Positions 8,880 through 19,864 of a DNA stretch of 64,000 bases are shown piece after piece. Origin of the DNA: Gilvimarinus sp. DA14. GTDB taxonomy: Bacteria; Pseudomonadota; Gammaproteobacteria; Pseudomonadales; Cellvibrionaceae. The notes under the pieces are model-generated. The model was given only the letters and a program-made list of their open reading frames with translations, made no database searches and was not told the origin of the DNA. Location: positions 3,746,501 through 3,810,500 of the forward strand of contig NZ_CP100350.1 of assembly GCF_024204685.1 (NCBI RefSeq). Direction: 5' to 3'. A program made the translations under genes and the position numbers. Numbering within the stretch: the stretch's first letter is position 1; each line of letters opens with the position of its first letter.

Positions 8880-8923
8880 AACATTGATAAGCATATCAAC
8901 CTGCTAGTTGGAGATTACTATCC

Positions 8924-9214
8924 ATGAATATTCGTCCTTTACACGATCGCGTTGTGGTTCGCCGCAAGGAAGAAGAGGAAAAAACCGCCGGTGGTATCGT
9001 TCTGCCGGGTTCGGCCAAGGAAAAGCCCAATCAGGGTGAAGTCGTTGCCGTAGGCAATGGCCGTGTGCTGGATAACGGTGAAGTTCGCGCTGTAGATGTA
9101 AAAGTGGGTGACGTTGTGGTTTTCGGTAAGTACGCCGGTAGTGACACCATTGAAATCGACGGTGAAGAACTGGTGATTCTGAGCGAGAGCGACATTAAGG
9201 CCGTGTTGTCTTAA
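8924..9214 (+). CDS. groES: Co-chaperonin GroES
   Basis: A 96-residue Hsp10 that forms the heptameric lid of GroEL. Family landmarks are present: the N-terminal [14 protein letters not shown], the mobile loop [21 protein letters not shown] with the GroEL-binding IVL, and the C-terminal [12 protein letters not shown]. Length equals the family norm. GGAGA at 8910-8914 supports ATG 8924. groEL follows after 50 bases in the same operon. Confidence 0.98.
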   Translation: MNIRPLHDRVVVRRKEEEEKTAGGIVLPGSAKEKPNQGEVVAVGNGRVLDNGEVRAVDVKVGDVVVFGKYAGSDTIEIDGEELVILSESDIKAVLS

Positions 9215-9261
9215 TCCCCCTTATTTCTTGTATTGTTGAACGAATTATTGGAAGGAATTGA

Positions 9262-10914
<1,653 letters not shown>

Positions 10915-10928
10915 GCCCACTCCCTCGC

Positions 10929-10960
10929 AAAGGCATCTGCACCCGCAGGTGCCTTTGTTT
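10929..10960 (+). terminator. Rho-independent terminator of groESL
   Basis: A 12-bp stem (AAAGGCA and CTGC arms with one T-G wobble) pairs 10929-10940 with 10945-10956 around loop ACCC, followed by GTTTTAT. Confidence 0.88.
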
Positions 10961-11095
10961 TATATTGCGGCTATACTAGTGGCCCCGATATTGCTCCATT
11001 CTAAAAAGTATCAGTTGATAGCCACGCTGATGACAAACCTTACAAACCCGGCCTGCGCCGGTGTATGTTTTTCACCGTGATCTAAGGAGATTGTT

Positions 11096-11677
11096 ATGGC
11101 TTTTGAATTACCGGAACTGCCCTACGCGAAAGACGCTTTGGCTCCGCACATTTCTGAAGAAACCCTGGAATTTCACTACGGCAAACACCACAAGACTTAC
11201 GTTGATAAGCTCAACGCCGCCGTACCGGGTACTGAATTTGAAGGTAAAAGCCTGGAAGAGGTGATTAAGTCGTCTTCTGGTGGTGTTTTTAACAACGCCG
11301 CTCAGGTATGGAACCACACCTTCTACTGGAACTGCCTGAGCCCCAATGGCGGCGGTGAAGCAACTGGCGCCGTTGCCGCAGCGATCGACAGCGCTTTTGG
11401 ATCTTTTGACAAGTTCAAAGAAGAGTTCACCAATTCTGCCATTGGCAACTTTGGCTCTGGCTGGACTTGGTTGGTGAAAAAAGCCGATGGTTCGGTTGCC
11501 ATTGTAAACACTTCTAACGCCGAAACTCCGCTGACCGACGAGTCAGTGACTCCGCTGTTGACCGTGGATGTGTGGGAGCACGCCTACTACATCGACTACC
11601 GCAATGCTCGTCCTAAGTACATGGACGCATTCTGGGCACTGGTGAACTGGGATTTTGTGAACCAAAACTTCGCATAA
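11096..11677 (+). CDS. sodB: Iron superoxide dismutase
   Basis: A 193-residue cytoplasmic enzyme that converts superoxide to hydrogen peroxide and oxygen. Metal ligands are visible as His27 in EFHYGKHH, the His of NHTFYWN, and Asp and His of [13 protein letters not shown]. Gln in NNAAQVWNH at the residue-69 position is characteristic of the iron form. Length equals E. coli SodB. ATG 11096 is preceded by AAGGAG. The gene stands alone between the groEL and sodB terminators. I could not identify a Fur site or small-RNA target with confidence. Confidence 0.96.
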   Translation: MAFELPELPYAKDALAPHISEETLEFHYGKHHKTYVDKLNAAVPGTEFEGKSLEEVIKSSSGGVFNNAAQVWNHTFYWNCLSPNGGGEATGAVAAAIDSAFGSFDKFKEEFTNSAIGNFGSGWTWLVKKADGSVAIVNTSNAETPLTDESVTPLLTVDVWEHAYYIDYRNARPKYMDAFWALVNWDFVNQNFA

Positions 11678-11694
11678 TCATTGTCAGTATTTGC

Positions 11695-11723
11695 AAAAAC
11701 GCCGGGCACTGCCCGGCGTTTTT
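11695..11723 (+). terminator. Rho-independent terminator of sodB
   Basis: A 13-bp perfect stem pairs 11695-11707 with 11711-11723 (ACGCCGGGC arms) around loop ACT; the descending arm ends in five T. Confidence 0.93.
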
Positions 11724-11818
11724 GTGTCGGTATCCAGTGCCGGGCACTTCTCTTCTTTTTTGTTGCCAGACCTGTTATAAACTCACCGACGCGAATTTCT
11801 GCAGTAGATAGGTAATTT

Positions 11819-12610
11819 ATGGAACGCAAAGAGCCCACTTTGTCTGGTATTGTGCCTGAGCGAGACGATGATCATCCATCGCAGCCCCCCCGCAGACCAG
11901 CGGGTAAATCCTCGTCCGGTGGGACTCCGCCACCCCAAGTGATCAAAGAGAGCTCCGGTCCCGGCTTTTTTGCGGTGTTTGCATTGATTCTCGCGGTTGG
12001 AGCCCTGGGCTACAGCGGCTACCTGACCTGGCAGTTTACCGAGGCGCAGAAAGAGCTAGTGGCGGCGCAGAACCGCGTAACAAACCTTGAGGCGCGGCTG
12101 GACCTCAACTCCAACGAGTCCAATGAAACCGTGGATGAAATTCGCGATAAGCTGGAGTGGGCCGATTCAGAAATCCGCAAGTTGTGGGGCGTTTCACACG
12201 ACACCAACCGCAAGAAAATTACCGCCAACGAAGATGCCTTGGCGGCGCTCAAAAAACAGGTGGCTGCCACAGAAAAAGACGCGGCTACCGCTCGAGCCAA
12301 CGCCAATAGCATTAAAACTGAGCTGGAAAAGCGCATTGCCGCCATGGATAAGCAGCTCAGCTCATCCACCAAAGAGCTGCAAAAATCACAGCAAGCCCTG
12401 CAAGATCTCGCCGCGAACGGCGAGCGTTTACAGAGTTTGAGTATGGATGTTCAGCGCCTATCCCAGCAATTGCCCGGACTGAAGGATATAGCCGCAAGGG
12501 TTAAAACCAACGAAGAGGCCATCGCCGCCATTGATGCCTATCGACGCAATATCAATCGCGATATTTTGCAGTTAAAGCAAAGTGTCGGCGGCTCCACAAG
12601 CGGACCTTAG
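11819..12610 (+). CDS. Membrane-anchored coiled-coil protein of unknown function
   Basis: Not a family I recognise. The 263-residue product has a Pro/Ser-rich cytoplasmic N-terminus (residues 1-48), a single hydrophobic helix FFAVFALILAVGALGYSGYL at about residues 50-70, and then an almost uninterrupted predicted coiled coil from about residue 75 to 250, rich in A, E, K, Q and L. This orientation (basic N-terminus inside, coil in the periplasm) is inferred from the positive-inside rule. The architecture resembles small cell-envelope or division scaffold proteins, but no motif supports a named role. It has its own spacing from sodB (after a terminator) and lies 77 bases before the fumarase gene. 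Confidence 0.75.
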   Translation: MERKEPTLSGIVPERDDDHPSQPPRRPAGKSSSGGTPPPQVIKESSGPGFFAVFALILAVGALGYSGYLTWQFTEAQKELVAAQNRVTNLEARLDLNSNESNETVDEIRDKLEWADSEIRKLWGVSHDTNRKKITANEDALAALKKQVAATEKDAATARANANSIKTELEKRIAAMDKQLSSSTKELQKSQQALQDLAANGERLQSLSMDVQRLSQQLPGLKDIAARVKTNEEAIAAIDAYRRNINRDILQLKQSVGGSTSGP

Positions 12611-12687
12611 GGGCAAAACCTAGCGGGCAGAAAAGCCTCACATGGTGTAAAATTCGCCGCAAAATCCAAATACCCAGAGATTTTGCT

Positions 12688-14208
12688 ATGACCACCGTGA
12701 TTAAAGAAGCCGATTTTATCGAGAGCGTCGCCGACGCTCTCCAGTTTATCTCCTATTATCACCCCGTCGATTTTATCCAAGCCGTCAATCAGGCCTACGA
12801 GCGCGAGGCTAACCCCGCCGCAAAAGACGCCATGGCGCAGATTCTGATTAATTCGCGCATGTGCGCTATGGGCCACCGGCCTATTTGTCAGGATACCGGC
12901 ATTGTGACCGTGTTTGTCACCGTGGGTATGGACGTTCAATGGGACACTACCCAGAGCCTGACCGATATGGTCAATGAAGGCGTGCGCCGCGCCTACAACC
13001 ACCCGGATAACGTCCTGCGCGCGTCGATCCTGGAAGATCCGGACGGCTCGCGGAAAAATACCGGCGATAACACCCCGGCGGTGATTCATTACAATATTGT
13101 GCCCGGCAACGAAGTTGACGTTCACGTCGCTGCTAAAGGCGGCGGCAGCGAGGCTAAAACCAAATTTGCCATGCTCAACCCGTCTGATTCCGTGGTGGAG
13201 TGGGTGCTGGATATGGTGCCGAAAATGGGTGCCGGCTGGTGTCCTCCCGGCATGCTCGGCATTGGCATTGGCGGCACGGCGGAAAAAGCCATGTTACTCG
13301 CCAAAGAGGCTTTGCTCGATCCCGTGGACATTCAAGATCTGCAGGCCAAGGGTGCCGATAACCGCAGCGAAGAACTGCGCCTGGAGCTGTATGACAAGGT
13401 GAACCGTCTGGGAATTGGTGCCCAGGGGCTGGGCGGCTTGACCACAGTGTTGGATGTTAAAGTCAAAGACTACCCCACCCACGCGGCCAACAAAGCCGTG
13501 GCAATTATCCCCAATTGCGCCGCTACCCGTCATGCGCACTTTACTCTGAAAGGTGATGGCCCTGCATTGCAGACGCCACCATCGCTGGACGACTGGCCTG
13601 AGATCAGCTGGGAAGTGTCAGATACCGTGCGCCGGGTCAACCTGGATGAGGTCACCGCCGAGGACGTAAAAACCTGGCAGCCTGGCGATACTATTTTGCT
13701 GTCCGGAAAAATGCTTACTGGCCGCGATGCCGCGCACAAGAAGATGGTGGATATGCTGGCCAAGGGTGAGCAGTTGCCGGTGGACTTAACCGGACGCTTT
13801 ATTTATTACGTGGGCCCGGTAGATCCAGTGCGCGACGAAGTTGTTGGCCCGGCGGGCCCCACTACCGCCACCCGTATGGATAAATTTACGCGAACTATGC
13901 TCGAGCAAACCGGTCTGTTAGGCATGATCGGTAAAGCGGAGCGAGGCCCCGCTGCGATTGAAGCTATCCGCGACAATGAATCTGTCTATCTGATGGCCGT
14001 GGGGGGCGCTGCCTACCTAGTGGCCCAGGCGATTAAATCCGCTAAGGTGCTGGGCTTCCCAGAATTGGGCATGGAAGCTATTTACGAGTTTGAGGTAAAG
14101 GATATGCCTGTTACTGTGGCGGTAGACAGTAAAGGCGAGTCGGTGCACCAGACCGGCCCGCAGGAATGGCGCGCCAAGATCGAAGAAGGCGTTGTTACTG
14201 TTGCTTGA
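12688..14208 (+). CDS. Class I (iron-sulfur) fumarate hydratase
   Basis: A 506-residue oxygen-sensitive [4Fe-4S] fumarase of the FumA/FumB type, interconverting fumarate and malate in the TCA cycle. The alpha and beta parts are fused: the N-terminal part contains NSRMCAMGHRPICQDTG with cluster cysteines, the GAGWCPPGMLGIGIGGT segment and the PNCAATRHAHF cysteine; the C-terminal beta part contains LLSGKMLTGRDAAHKKM and YYVGPVDP. ATG 12688 follows a weak ribosome site (AGAG). The gene is monocistronic by spacing. Which fum symbol applies cannot be settled from sequence alone. Confidence 0.95.
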   Translation: MTTVIKEADFIESVADALQFISYYHPVDFIQAVNQAYEREANPAAKDAMAQILINSRMCAMGHRPICQDTGIVTVFVTVGMDVQWDTTQSLTDMVNEGVRRAYNHPDNVLRASILEDPDGSRKNTGDNTPAVIHYNIVPGNEVDVHVAAKGGGSEAKTKFAMLNPSDSVVEWVLDMVPKMGAGWCPPGMLGIGIGGTAEKAMLLAKEALLDPVDIQDLQAKGADNRSEELRLELYDKVNRLGIGAQGLGGLTTVLDVKVKDYPTHAANKAVAIIPNCAATRHAHFTLKGDGPALQTPPSLDDWPEISWEVSDTVRRVNLDEVTAEDVKTWQPGDTILLSGKMLTGRDAAHKKMVDMLAKGEQLPVDLTGRFIYYVGPVDPVRDEVVGPAGPTTATRMDKFTRTMLEQTGLLGMIGKAERGPAAIEAIRDNESVYLMAVGGAAYLVAQAIKSAKVLGFPELGMEAIYEFEVKDMPVTVAVDSKGESVHQTGPQEWRAKIEEGVVTVA

Positions 14209-14265
14209 AAGAGTAACTGTTGGTTGGATCGCCAGGGATAGCTACTGTCGGTTAAACACTTTTAT

Positions 14266-14283
14266 CGGGCGGATTTCCGCCCG
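14266..14283 (+). other. GC-rich hairpin between fumarase and phhB
   Basis: CGGGCGG at 14266-14272 pairs with CCGCCCG at 14277-14283 around loop ATTT. No T run follows, so termination is doubtful; it may protect the fumarase transcript end. Confidence 0.4.
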
Positions 14284-14306
14284 TATCGCTTGAGGAGGAA
14301 AACATC

Positions 14307-14642
14307 ATGTCAGAACTTCACGAGCAACAATGTGAGGCTTGCCGCGCCGATGCGCCTAAGTTGGACGAGCAGCAAATTGCCGAATTGCAGCAAAGCTTAC
14401 CCCAGTGGCAGGTGGTGCATCATGACGATATTCCCGTGCTAACCCGGGAGTTTAAGTTTGACAATTTTGTCCAGGCATTGGCCTTCACCAACGCCGTCGG
14501 CGAGCTGGCCGAGCAGCATCAACACCACCCGGCGCTCACTACTGAGTGGGGCAAGGTAAAGGTTGAGTGGTGGACCCACAAGATAAAGGGATTGCATCGG
14601 AACGATTTTGTTATGGCAGCAAAGACGGATAAATGCCGGTAG
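14307..14642 (+). CDS. phhB: Pterin-4a-carbinolamine dehydratase
   Basis: A 111-residue enzyme that dehydrates 4a-hydroxytetrahydropterin to regenerate the pterin cofactor of aromatic amino-acid hydroxylases. The family signature is present: [16 protein letters not shown] with the two catalytic histidines followed by proline, and a later [18 protein letters not shown] with the third conserved histidine and FVMAAK end. AGGAGG at 14293-14298 supports ATG 14307. No phenylalanine hydroxylase gene (phhA) lies beside it here, so the partner is elsewhere or the protein acts in folate/molybdopterin recycling. Confidence 0.93.
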   Translation: MSELHEQQCEACRADAPKLDEQQIAELQQSLPQWQVVHHDDIPVLTREFKFDNFVQALAFTNAVGELAEQHQHHPALTTEWGKVKVEWWTHKIKGLHRNDFVMAAKTDKCR

Positions 14643-14764
14643 CGTGTTGTTACAGGGAAGTTGTTTTGATTAATACTGAACTTTAGAGTCTAGCGGAACC
14701 ATTGGTCAGCGGCTCCAGGCTTCAAAGTGCCCAGGCTGTGCTTGTAGGGGTAAACAGGGCATAA

Positions 14765-15526
14765 ATGCGAAAAGTTATTTTTCACTATCATTTGTTTAAA
14801 AATGCAGGCACATCCATCGACTCTATTTTTCGTTCGTTGTTTGCGTCAGGCATTTCACAGGAAAAAGAGTTTCCTGAGGGAATTAAGCGCAATAGGGCGT
14901 GTGTCAAAGCTTGGATATCAGAGCAAAAGAGCTGTCTTTACTTCTCATCTCATACGGCATATTTACCGCCACCAAGGTTTTTGTTTACCAGGGTGCTGCC
15001 TATTATCTTTGTGAGGCACCCCCTTGATAGGGTTGCTTCTGTGTATGAGTTTGAAAGCCGAAGTGCCGGTAGTGATTTTGGCTCTGCTCTGGCCCGAAAA
15101 ACCGATTTTTCGGGTTATCTTAACGCTCGCTTGGCGGTTCCTCTTGATCGGCAATGTAGAAACTTTCACGCGCAGAAGCTGGCGTTTATGTATGGTGAAA
15201 GACATGGGCCAGATATAGTGCGAGCTGAGAAAGCGATTCGCTGCTTGCCGTTTGTGGGTGTGGTAGACAGATTCGCTGAGTCACTGATGGTGCTGCAGTC
15301 CTGGTTGAAGCGAGAAGGTGTCATAGGGGCTGACGTAGTGCTTGAGCCGCAATGGAAAAATGCAACGCAAAGTCGTAAATACGAATTAGATCAGCGGCTG
15401 GTGTCAATGGAGGAGGGTTTGGCGCCCTCAACTTTTAGTAGGCTGTTAGAGGCAAATCAAGATGATTTGCAGGTTTATCAGCTGGCAAATGAAAAACTGG
15501 ACAGAGCGCTTTTAGGGTGTTCTTAA
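14765..15526 (+). CDS. Sulfotransferase-family protein 1
   Basis: A 253-residue protein with the PAPS-binding fold signatures of the sulfotransferase family: the N-terminal phosphosulfate loop FHYHLFKNAGTSID (residues 5-18) and the 3'-phosphate-binding strand-helix PIIFVRHPLDRVASVYEF near residues 80-97. Such enzymes transfer sulfate from PAPS to carbohydrates or lipids; some bacterial members modify surface polysaccharides. The acceptor cannot be read from sequence. The gene and its neighbour are visibly AT-richer than flanking genes and use TTT/AAA codons heavily, which suggests acquisition by transfer. It is 16 bases upstream of the second sulfotransferase gene. Confidence 0.8.
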   Translation: MRKVIFHYHLFKNAGTSIDSIFRSLFASGISQEKEFPEGIKRNRACVKAWISEQKSCLYFSSHTAYLPPPRFLFTRVLPIIFVRHPLDRVASVYEFESRSAGSDFGSALARKTDFSGYLNARLAVPLDRQCRNFHAQKLAFMYGERHGPDIVRAEKAIRCLPFVGVVDRFAESLMVLQSWLKREGVIGADVVLEPQWKNATQSRKYELDQRLVSMEEGLAPSTFSRLLEANQDDLQVYQLANEKLDRALLGCS

Positions 15527-15541
15527 CTTGGTGGTTTATCT

Positions 15542-16183
15542 GTGATTTGGAATAACAAAGTTTTATTTATTCATACTCCGAAAACGGCTGGTATGAGCAT
15601 GACCCAAATGCTTTTGGAGTCATTGGAAGGTCAGGTTTTCGTGACTGGGCCGTTTGAGCAAAAGCGAGAAGATCGAGTCGGGTATTTGCCCGGTCGCCGA
15701 CACGAAACCTTGGTGGACGCGCAGTCGTTTTTTACTTACCGAAACATGGATCTCGCGGGTTTTGAGCGTATTTTTGCGGTTATGCGTAACCCTTATGATT
15801 TGGAATTGTCGCGCTATGCGTATCTACGCAAAAACTTGCCTCAGGACAGGGGGCCTGCGCAAAAAATTGCACTGGCAAATGATTATAAGGAGTACTTAAA
15901 GCAGGCACCTTTTTTTGGCATGAATCCGCCTCGCTTGAATTTGTACTTTTCCATGAATGGCGCTTTACCGGATAACCTGACCGTTCTCAAGTTTGAAAAT
16001 TTAAATGCTGATATTGAAACTTATATGAGCCCATATTTGAGTGCAGGTTATAAGCTTCCTTTTGAAAATGTCAGCAAACACAAAAAATATCAAGAAGTTT
16101 ACGATGCAGAGTGCGAGCAATTAGTTTTTGACCGTAACCGCTGGTTCTTTGAAAAAGGTTTCTACGCTAGGGAAAATTTCTAA
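15542..16183 (+). CDS. Sulfotransferase-family protein 2
   Basis: A 213-residue protein beginning at GTG 15542 that carries the PAPS loop FIHTPKTAGMSM (residues 9-20) and a RNPYDLELSRYAY segment (near residue 83) in the position of the 3'-phosphate-binding motif. It is related in fold to the upstream gene but only loosely similar in sequence, so it is more likely a co-acquired partner than a recent duplicate. It shares the low GC of the upstream gene, and a bidirectional terminator follows. The acceptor substrate is unknown; the second conserved motif is weaker than in gene 1. Confidence 0.75.
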   Translation: MIWNNKVLFIHTPKTAGMSMTQMLLESLEGQVFVTGPFEQKREDRVGYLPGRRHETLVDAQSFFTYRNMDLAGFERIFAVMRNPYDLELSRYAYLRKNLPQDRGPAQKIALANDYKEYLKQAPFFGMNPPRLNLYFSMNGALPDNLTVLKFENLNADIETYMSPYLSAGYKLPFENVSKHKKYQEVYDAECEQLVFDRNRWFFEKGFYARENF

Positions 16184-16186
16184 CAA

Positions 16187-16208
16187 AAAGGGCGCTTTGG
16201 CGCCCTTT
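16187..16208. terminator. Bidirectional terminator between sulfotransferase 2 and can
   Basis: A perfect 9-bp stem AAAGGGCGC / GCGCCCTTT closes loop TTTG between two convergent genes, with A and T runs on either side. Confidence 0.85.
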
Positions 16209-16213
16209 GCTTG

Positions 16214-16843
16214 TTAGATTAAACGATATCTCTCGCTTAAATCTTCTGGGCCGCTAATTGAGTCCATCAAATTGCGGATAATGCCGTCCTTAATGCTGTA
16301 GCACCAGCCGTGCAGGGTGAGCTCCTGGCCACGTGCCCAGGCGTTTTGCACAATGTTGGTGTGGGAGACATTGGCCACCTGCTGCATCACGTTCAGCTCA
16401 ACCAAGCGTTCCAGGCGCTTCTCTTCATCGCCGATAGCTTCCAGTTCATCCTGGTGGTTGTAGTACACGTCGCGGATATTGCGAATCCAGTAGTCGACAA
16501 TGCCTACTTGTTGGTTTTGCATTGAGGCTTTAACACCACCGCAGCCGTAGTGTCCCGTTACCATAATATGTTTCACTTTTAACACTTCTACGGCGAATTG
16601 CATCACCGACAGGCAGTTCAAGTCCGTATGCACCACCAGGTTGGCGACATTGCGGTGCACGAACACATCTCCGGGCATCAAATCGACAATTTGGTTGGCC
16701 GGCACGCGGCTGTCGGAGCAGCCGATCCAGAGGTATTCGGGGGTTTGTTGTTCAGACAGTTTGGCAAAAAATTCAGGGTCTTCGGATTTGATCCGCTCCG
16801 CCCACTCGGCGTTTTGCTTAAAAAGGTGATCTAGGTTCGACAT
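16214..16843 (-). CDS. can: Beta-class carbonic anhydrase
   Basis: A 209-residue zinc enzyme that hydrates CO2 to bicarbonate for carboxylation reactions. Zinc ligands Cys42, His98 and Cys101 and the catalytic pair Asp44-Arg46 fall at the same positions as in E. coli Can (GCSDSR and GHYGCGG). Start ATG 16843 is preceded on the minus strand by GGGAGGAA. It is divergent from sbcB with about 100 bases between starts. Confidence 0.96.
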   Translation of the reverse strand: MSNLDHLFKQNAEWAERIKSEDPEFFAKLSEQQTPEYLWIGCSDSRVPANQIVDLMPGDVFVHRNVANLVVHTDLNCLSVMQFAVEVLKVKHIMVTGHYGCGGVKASMQNQQVGIVDYWIRNIRDVYYNHQDELEAIGDEEKRLERLVELNVMQQVANVSHTNIVQNAWARGQELTLHGWCYSIKDGIIRNLMDSISGPEDLSERYRLI

Positions 16844-16943
16844 GAATTCCTCCCGGCTGTTTTTTCGTCGCGCAATTATATTTCAAAGTGGGCGGGTGAT
16901 ACAGTAGGCGTGGATTTTGGAAGGGGGCTCAGAGGAGAACAAT

Positions 16944-18407
16944 ATGGCAGCGGGCGGTTTTAGCTTTTATTGGCACGACTATGAAACCTGGGGCGAGGTG
17001 CCCGCCATTGACAGGCCCTCGCAGTTTGCCGGGGTGCGTACCGATGCCGACCTAAATGTTATTGGCGAGCCGCTGATGATTTACTGCAAGCCGCCGCAGG
17101 ATTTGCTGCCCAAGCCCGCCGCCTGTTTGGTGACTGGTCTGAGCCCGCAGCTGGCCCAGGAGCGGGGATTGTGCGAGGCGGAATTCATGGCGCAAATCGC
17201 CGCTGAACTGGGGGCTCCCGGCACCTGTGGCGTGGGTTATAACTCTATTCGTTTTGATGATGAAGTCACCCGCTACAACCTCTACCGAAATTTTTACGAC
17301 CCCTATGAGCGCGAGTGGAAAAACGGTAATTCGCGCTGGGATTTAATTGATGTCATGCGTATGGCGCGCGCCCTGAGACCCGAGGGCATTACCTGGCCCA
17401 ACTACGAAGATGGCACCCCGTGTTTTAAGCTGGAGGCCTTGACGGCGGCGAATAATCTGGAGCACGGTTCGGCGCACGACGCCCTGAGTGATGTTTACGC
17501 CACAATTGCTCTGGCCCGGCTGTTAAAGACCGCTCAGCCCAAGCTGTTTGAATACGCCTTAAAATTGCGCAATAAACGGTTTGCGGCGGGGCAACTGGAT
17601 GTCGACGGTCTCAAGCCGGTGTTGCACATTTCATCGCGTTTCCCGTCTGCCCAGGGTAATGCAGCCCTGGTGGTTCCCCTGGCCTGGCATCCCCAAAACA
17701 AGAACAGTGTGATTGCTTTTAACCTCAGCAGTGATCCGCAAGCGCTGCTTAATCTTGCTTCGGAGGCGCTTGCCGAGCGATTGTTTGTGGCGACCAGTGA
17801 GTTACCCGAAGGTGTCGAGCGGTTGGCACTTAAGGAAATTCATTTGAATAAAAGTCCCATGGTTTTGCCGCTCACCGCCCTGGATGAGGCGACAGCTGCG
17901 CGCCTGGGGCTGGATCGCAACCTGTGTGAGCGCCACTGGCAAACCTTTTACAACTTATCTGTGGCAGAGCTGGCCGAGTTGCGTAAGAAGCTTGCGGATT
18001 TGTATCAGCTGGGGCAGTTTGCGCCGCGTACCGATCCCGAGCAGATGCTATACGAGGGTTTTTTCTCCGATCACGACCGGGCGTTGATGCGCAAGATTCG
18101 CAATTCGTCCCCTGAGGCCTTGGGCGGGGAGTTCGACTTTCACGACGGGCGCCTGCCCGAGCTTTTGTTTCGCTACCGTGCGCGTAACTTCCCGCACACC
18201 TTGACCCCGGACGAGGCCGAGCGCTGGCGGCGTTTTTGCTATCGTCGCCTGACCGATCCGGCGGCGGGCGCATCGCTGGTGAAAAGCGATTTTGACCGGT
18301 TAATGGCTGAGCTTCTGCAGGGCGGCGAAGTAACTCCCTCGCAGCGTCAGCTACTGGAAGAAGTGACCGCATTCGCCAATCATCAGCTGGCCGTGGCGGG
18401 CGGGTAA
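16944..18407 (+). CDS. sbcB: Exodeoxyribonuclease I
   Basis: A 487-residue 3'-5' single-strand DNA exonuclease used in recombination and repair. The DEDDh active site is present: YWHDYETWG (residues 8-16), YNSIRFDDEVTRY, and HGSAHDALSDVYAT; the ExoI-specific C-terminal domain follows (E. coli enzyme 475 residues). I choose ATG 16944 because AGAGGAG lies at 16931-16937 and the family begins close to the DYET motif; an in-frame TTG at 16917 is less likely. Confidence 0.95.
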   Translation: MAAGGFSFYWHDYETWGEVPAIDRPSQFAGVRTDADLNVIGEPLMIYCKPPQDLLPKPAACLVTGLSPQLAQERGLCEAEFMAQIAAELGAPGTCGVGYNSIRFDDEVTRYNLYRNFYDPYEREWKNGNSRWDLIDVMRMARALRPEGITWPNYEDGTPCFKLEALTAANNLEHGSAHDALSDVYATIALARLLKTAQPKLFEYALKLRNKRFAAGQLDVDGLKPVLHISSRFPSAQGNAALVVPLAWHPQNKNSVIAFNLSSDPQALLNLASEALAERLFVATSELPEGVERLALKEIHLNKSPMVLPLTALDEATAARLGLDRNLCERHWQTFYNLSVAELAELRKKLADLYQLGQFAPRTDPEQMLYEGFFSDHDRALMRKIRNSSPEALGGEFDFHDGRLPELLFRYRARNFPHTLTPDEAERWRRFCYRRLTDPAAGASLVKSDFDRLMAELLQGGEVTPSQRQLLEEVTAFANHQLAVAGG

Positions 18408-18554
18408 TCTTATCCACAGGGGCGCGAGCCTCTGTATATCTGTGTAATCCGGTAACATTTAGTGTGGGAATTGGCTGCGATTGCGGGTACAATTTCGCCG
18501 CACCTTTTCTGGTGCTCTACAATTGGTGAAAATCTAGTCAATTAGGAGCAGTGT

Positions 18555-19775
18555 ATGTCGTCCATCAATAAAGTTGTGCTGGCTTATTCCGGCGGTCTGG
18601 ACACTTCGGTGATCGTGAAATGGCTGCAGGAAACCTACAACTGCGAAGTGGTGACATTCACTGCCGATATCGGTCAGGGTGAAGAAGTCGCGCCCGCCCG
18701 CGCCAAAGCTGAGGCGTTGGGAGTTAAAGAAATTTATATTGACGATTTGCGCGAAGAGTTTGTGCGCGACTTCGTCTTCCCCATGTTTCGTGCTAACACT
18801 ATCTACGAGGGTGAGTACCTGCTGGGTACTTCTATCGCCCGCCCGTTGATCGCCAAGCGCCTGATCGAGATCGCCAACGAAACCGGCGCCGATGCCATCG
18901 CCCACGGCGCCACCGGGAAGGGTAATGATCAGGTTCGATTTGAGCTTGGCGCCTATGCACTCAAGCCCGGCATCCAGGTGATTGCACCCTGGCGCGAGTG
19001 GGATCTGACCTCGCGCGAAACGTTGATGGCCTACTGCGAAAAGCACAGTATTCCGGTGGACTTTTCTTCCAAGAAGAAAAAGTCGCCTTATTCCATGGAT
19101 GCCAATCTGCTGCACATCTCCTACGAAGGCGGTGTGCTGGAAGATCCCTGGACCGAAGCTGAAGAAGATATGTGGCGCTGGAGCGTGTCACCGGAGGCGG
19201 CTCCGGACACTCCTACCTACGTTGATCTTACCTTTGAGAAAGGTGACATCGTCGCTATTGATGGTGAGCGCCTTAGCCCGGCCACCGTGCTGGAAACGCT
19301 TAATAAGCTCGGCGGCGACAATGGTATCGGCCGCTTGGATATCGTGGAAAACCGCTACGTGGGTATGAAATCCCGCGGTTGCTACGAAACTCCCGGGGGC
19401 ACCATTATTCTGAAAGCGCACCGCGCGATTGAGTCCATTACTCTGGATCGGGAAGTGGCGCATCTGAAGGACAGCTTAATGCCCAAATATGCCGAAGTTA
19501 TTTACAACGGCTACTGGTGGAGTCCTGAGCGCAAGATGCTGCAAAAGGCTATTGATGAAACTCAAGAGCCAGTGAACGGCGATGTGCGGGTTAAGCTGTA
19601 TAAAGGGGCCGTCCACGTAGTGGGCCGTCGCTCAGCAGATAGCCTGTTCGATGAGAAAGTCGCCACCTTTGAAGACGATGCTGGCGCCTACGATCAGAAA
19701 GACGCCGAGGGCTTTATTAAGCTCAATGCCTTGCGTATGCGTATCGCGGCCAGTAAGGGCCGCAACCTGCTGTAA
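18555..19775 (+). CDS. argG: Argininosuccinate synthase
   Basis: A 406-residue enzyme that joins citrulline and aspartate using ATP, the penultimate step of arginine synthesis. The N-terminal N-type PP-loop [15 protein letters not shown] and the [15 protein letters not shown] segment are typical of the shorter bacterial class. AGGAG at 18543-18547 supports ATG 18555. The gene appears monocistronic; argH is not adjacent. Confidence 0.97.
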   Translation: MSSINKVVLAYSGGLDTSVIVKWLQETYNCEVVTFTADIGQGEEVAPARAKAEALGVKEIYIDDLREEFVRDFVFPMFRANTIYEGEYLLGTSIARPLIAKRLIEIANETGADAIAHGATGKGNDQVRFELGAYALKPGIQVIAPWREWDLTSRETLMAYCEKHSIPVDFSSKKKKSPYSMDANLLHISYEGGVLEDPWTEAEEDMWRWSVSPEAAPDTPTYVDLTFEKGDIVAIDGERLSPATVLETLNKLGGDNGIGRLDIVENRYVGMKSRGCYETPGGTIILKAHRAIESITLDREVAHLKDSLMPKYAEVIYNGYWWSPERKMLQKAIDETQEPVNGDVRVKLYKGAVHVVGRRSADSLFDEKVATFEDDAGAYDQKDAEGFIKLNALRMRIAASKGRNLL

Positions 19776-19864
19776 CAATGCTGTGACTCGGGGTTGATAT
19801 ACCTCGTGTCAGCGCAGCCAGTTTTTACCTCGCCGGGTTTACGGCTCCGGTGTTTGTACTATAT

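Noticed and set aside
8884-8899. TTGAT-AAGCAT-ATCAA as a second FNR box before groES
   Set aside because: The spacer is six bases rather than four, so it does not fit the FNR consensus; it is only an inverted repeat.
18488-18493. TACAAT as -10 of an argG promoter
   Set aside because: No acceptable -35 hexamer at 16-18 bases upstream, so I do not list it.
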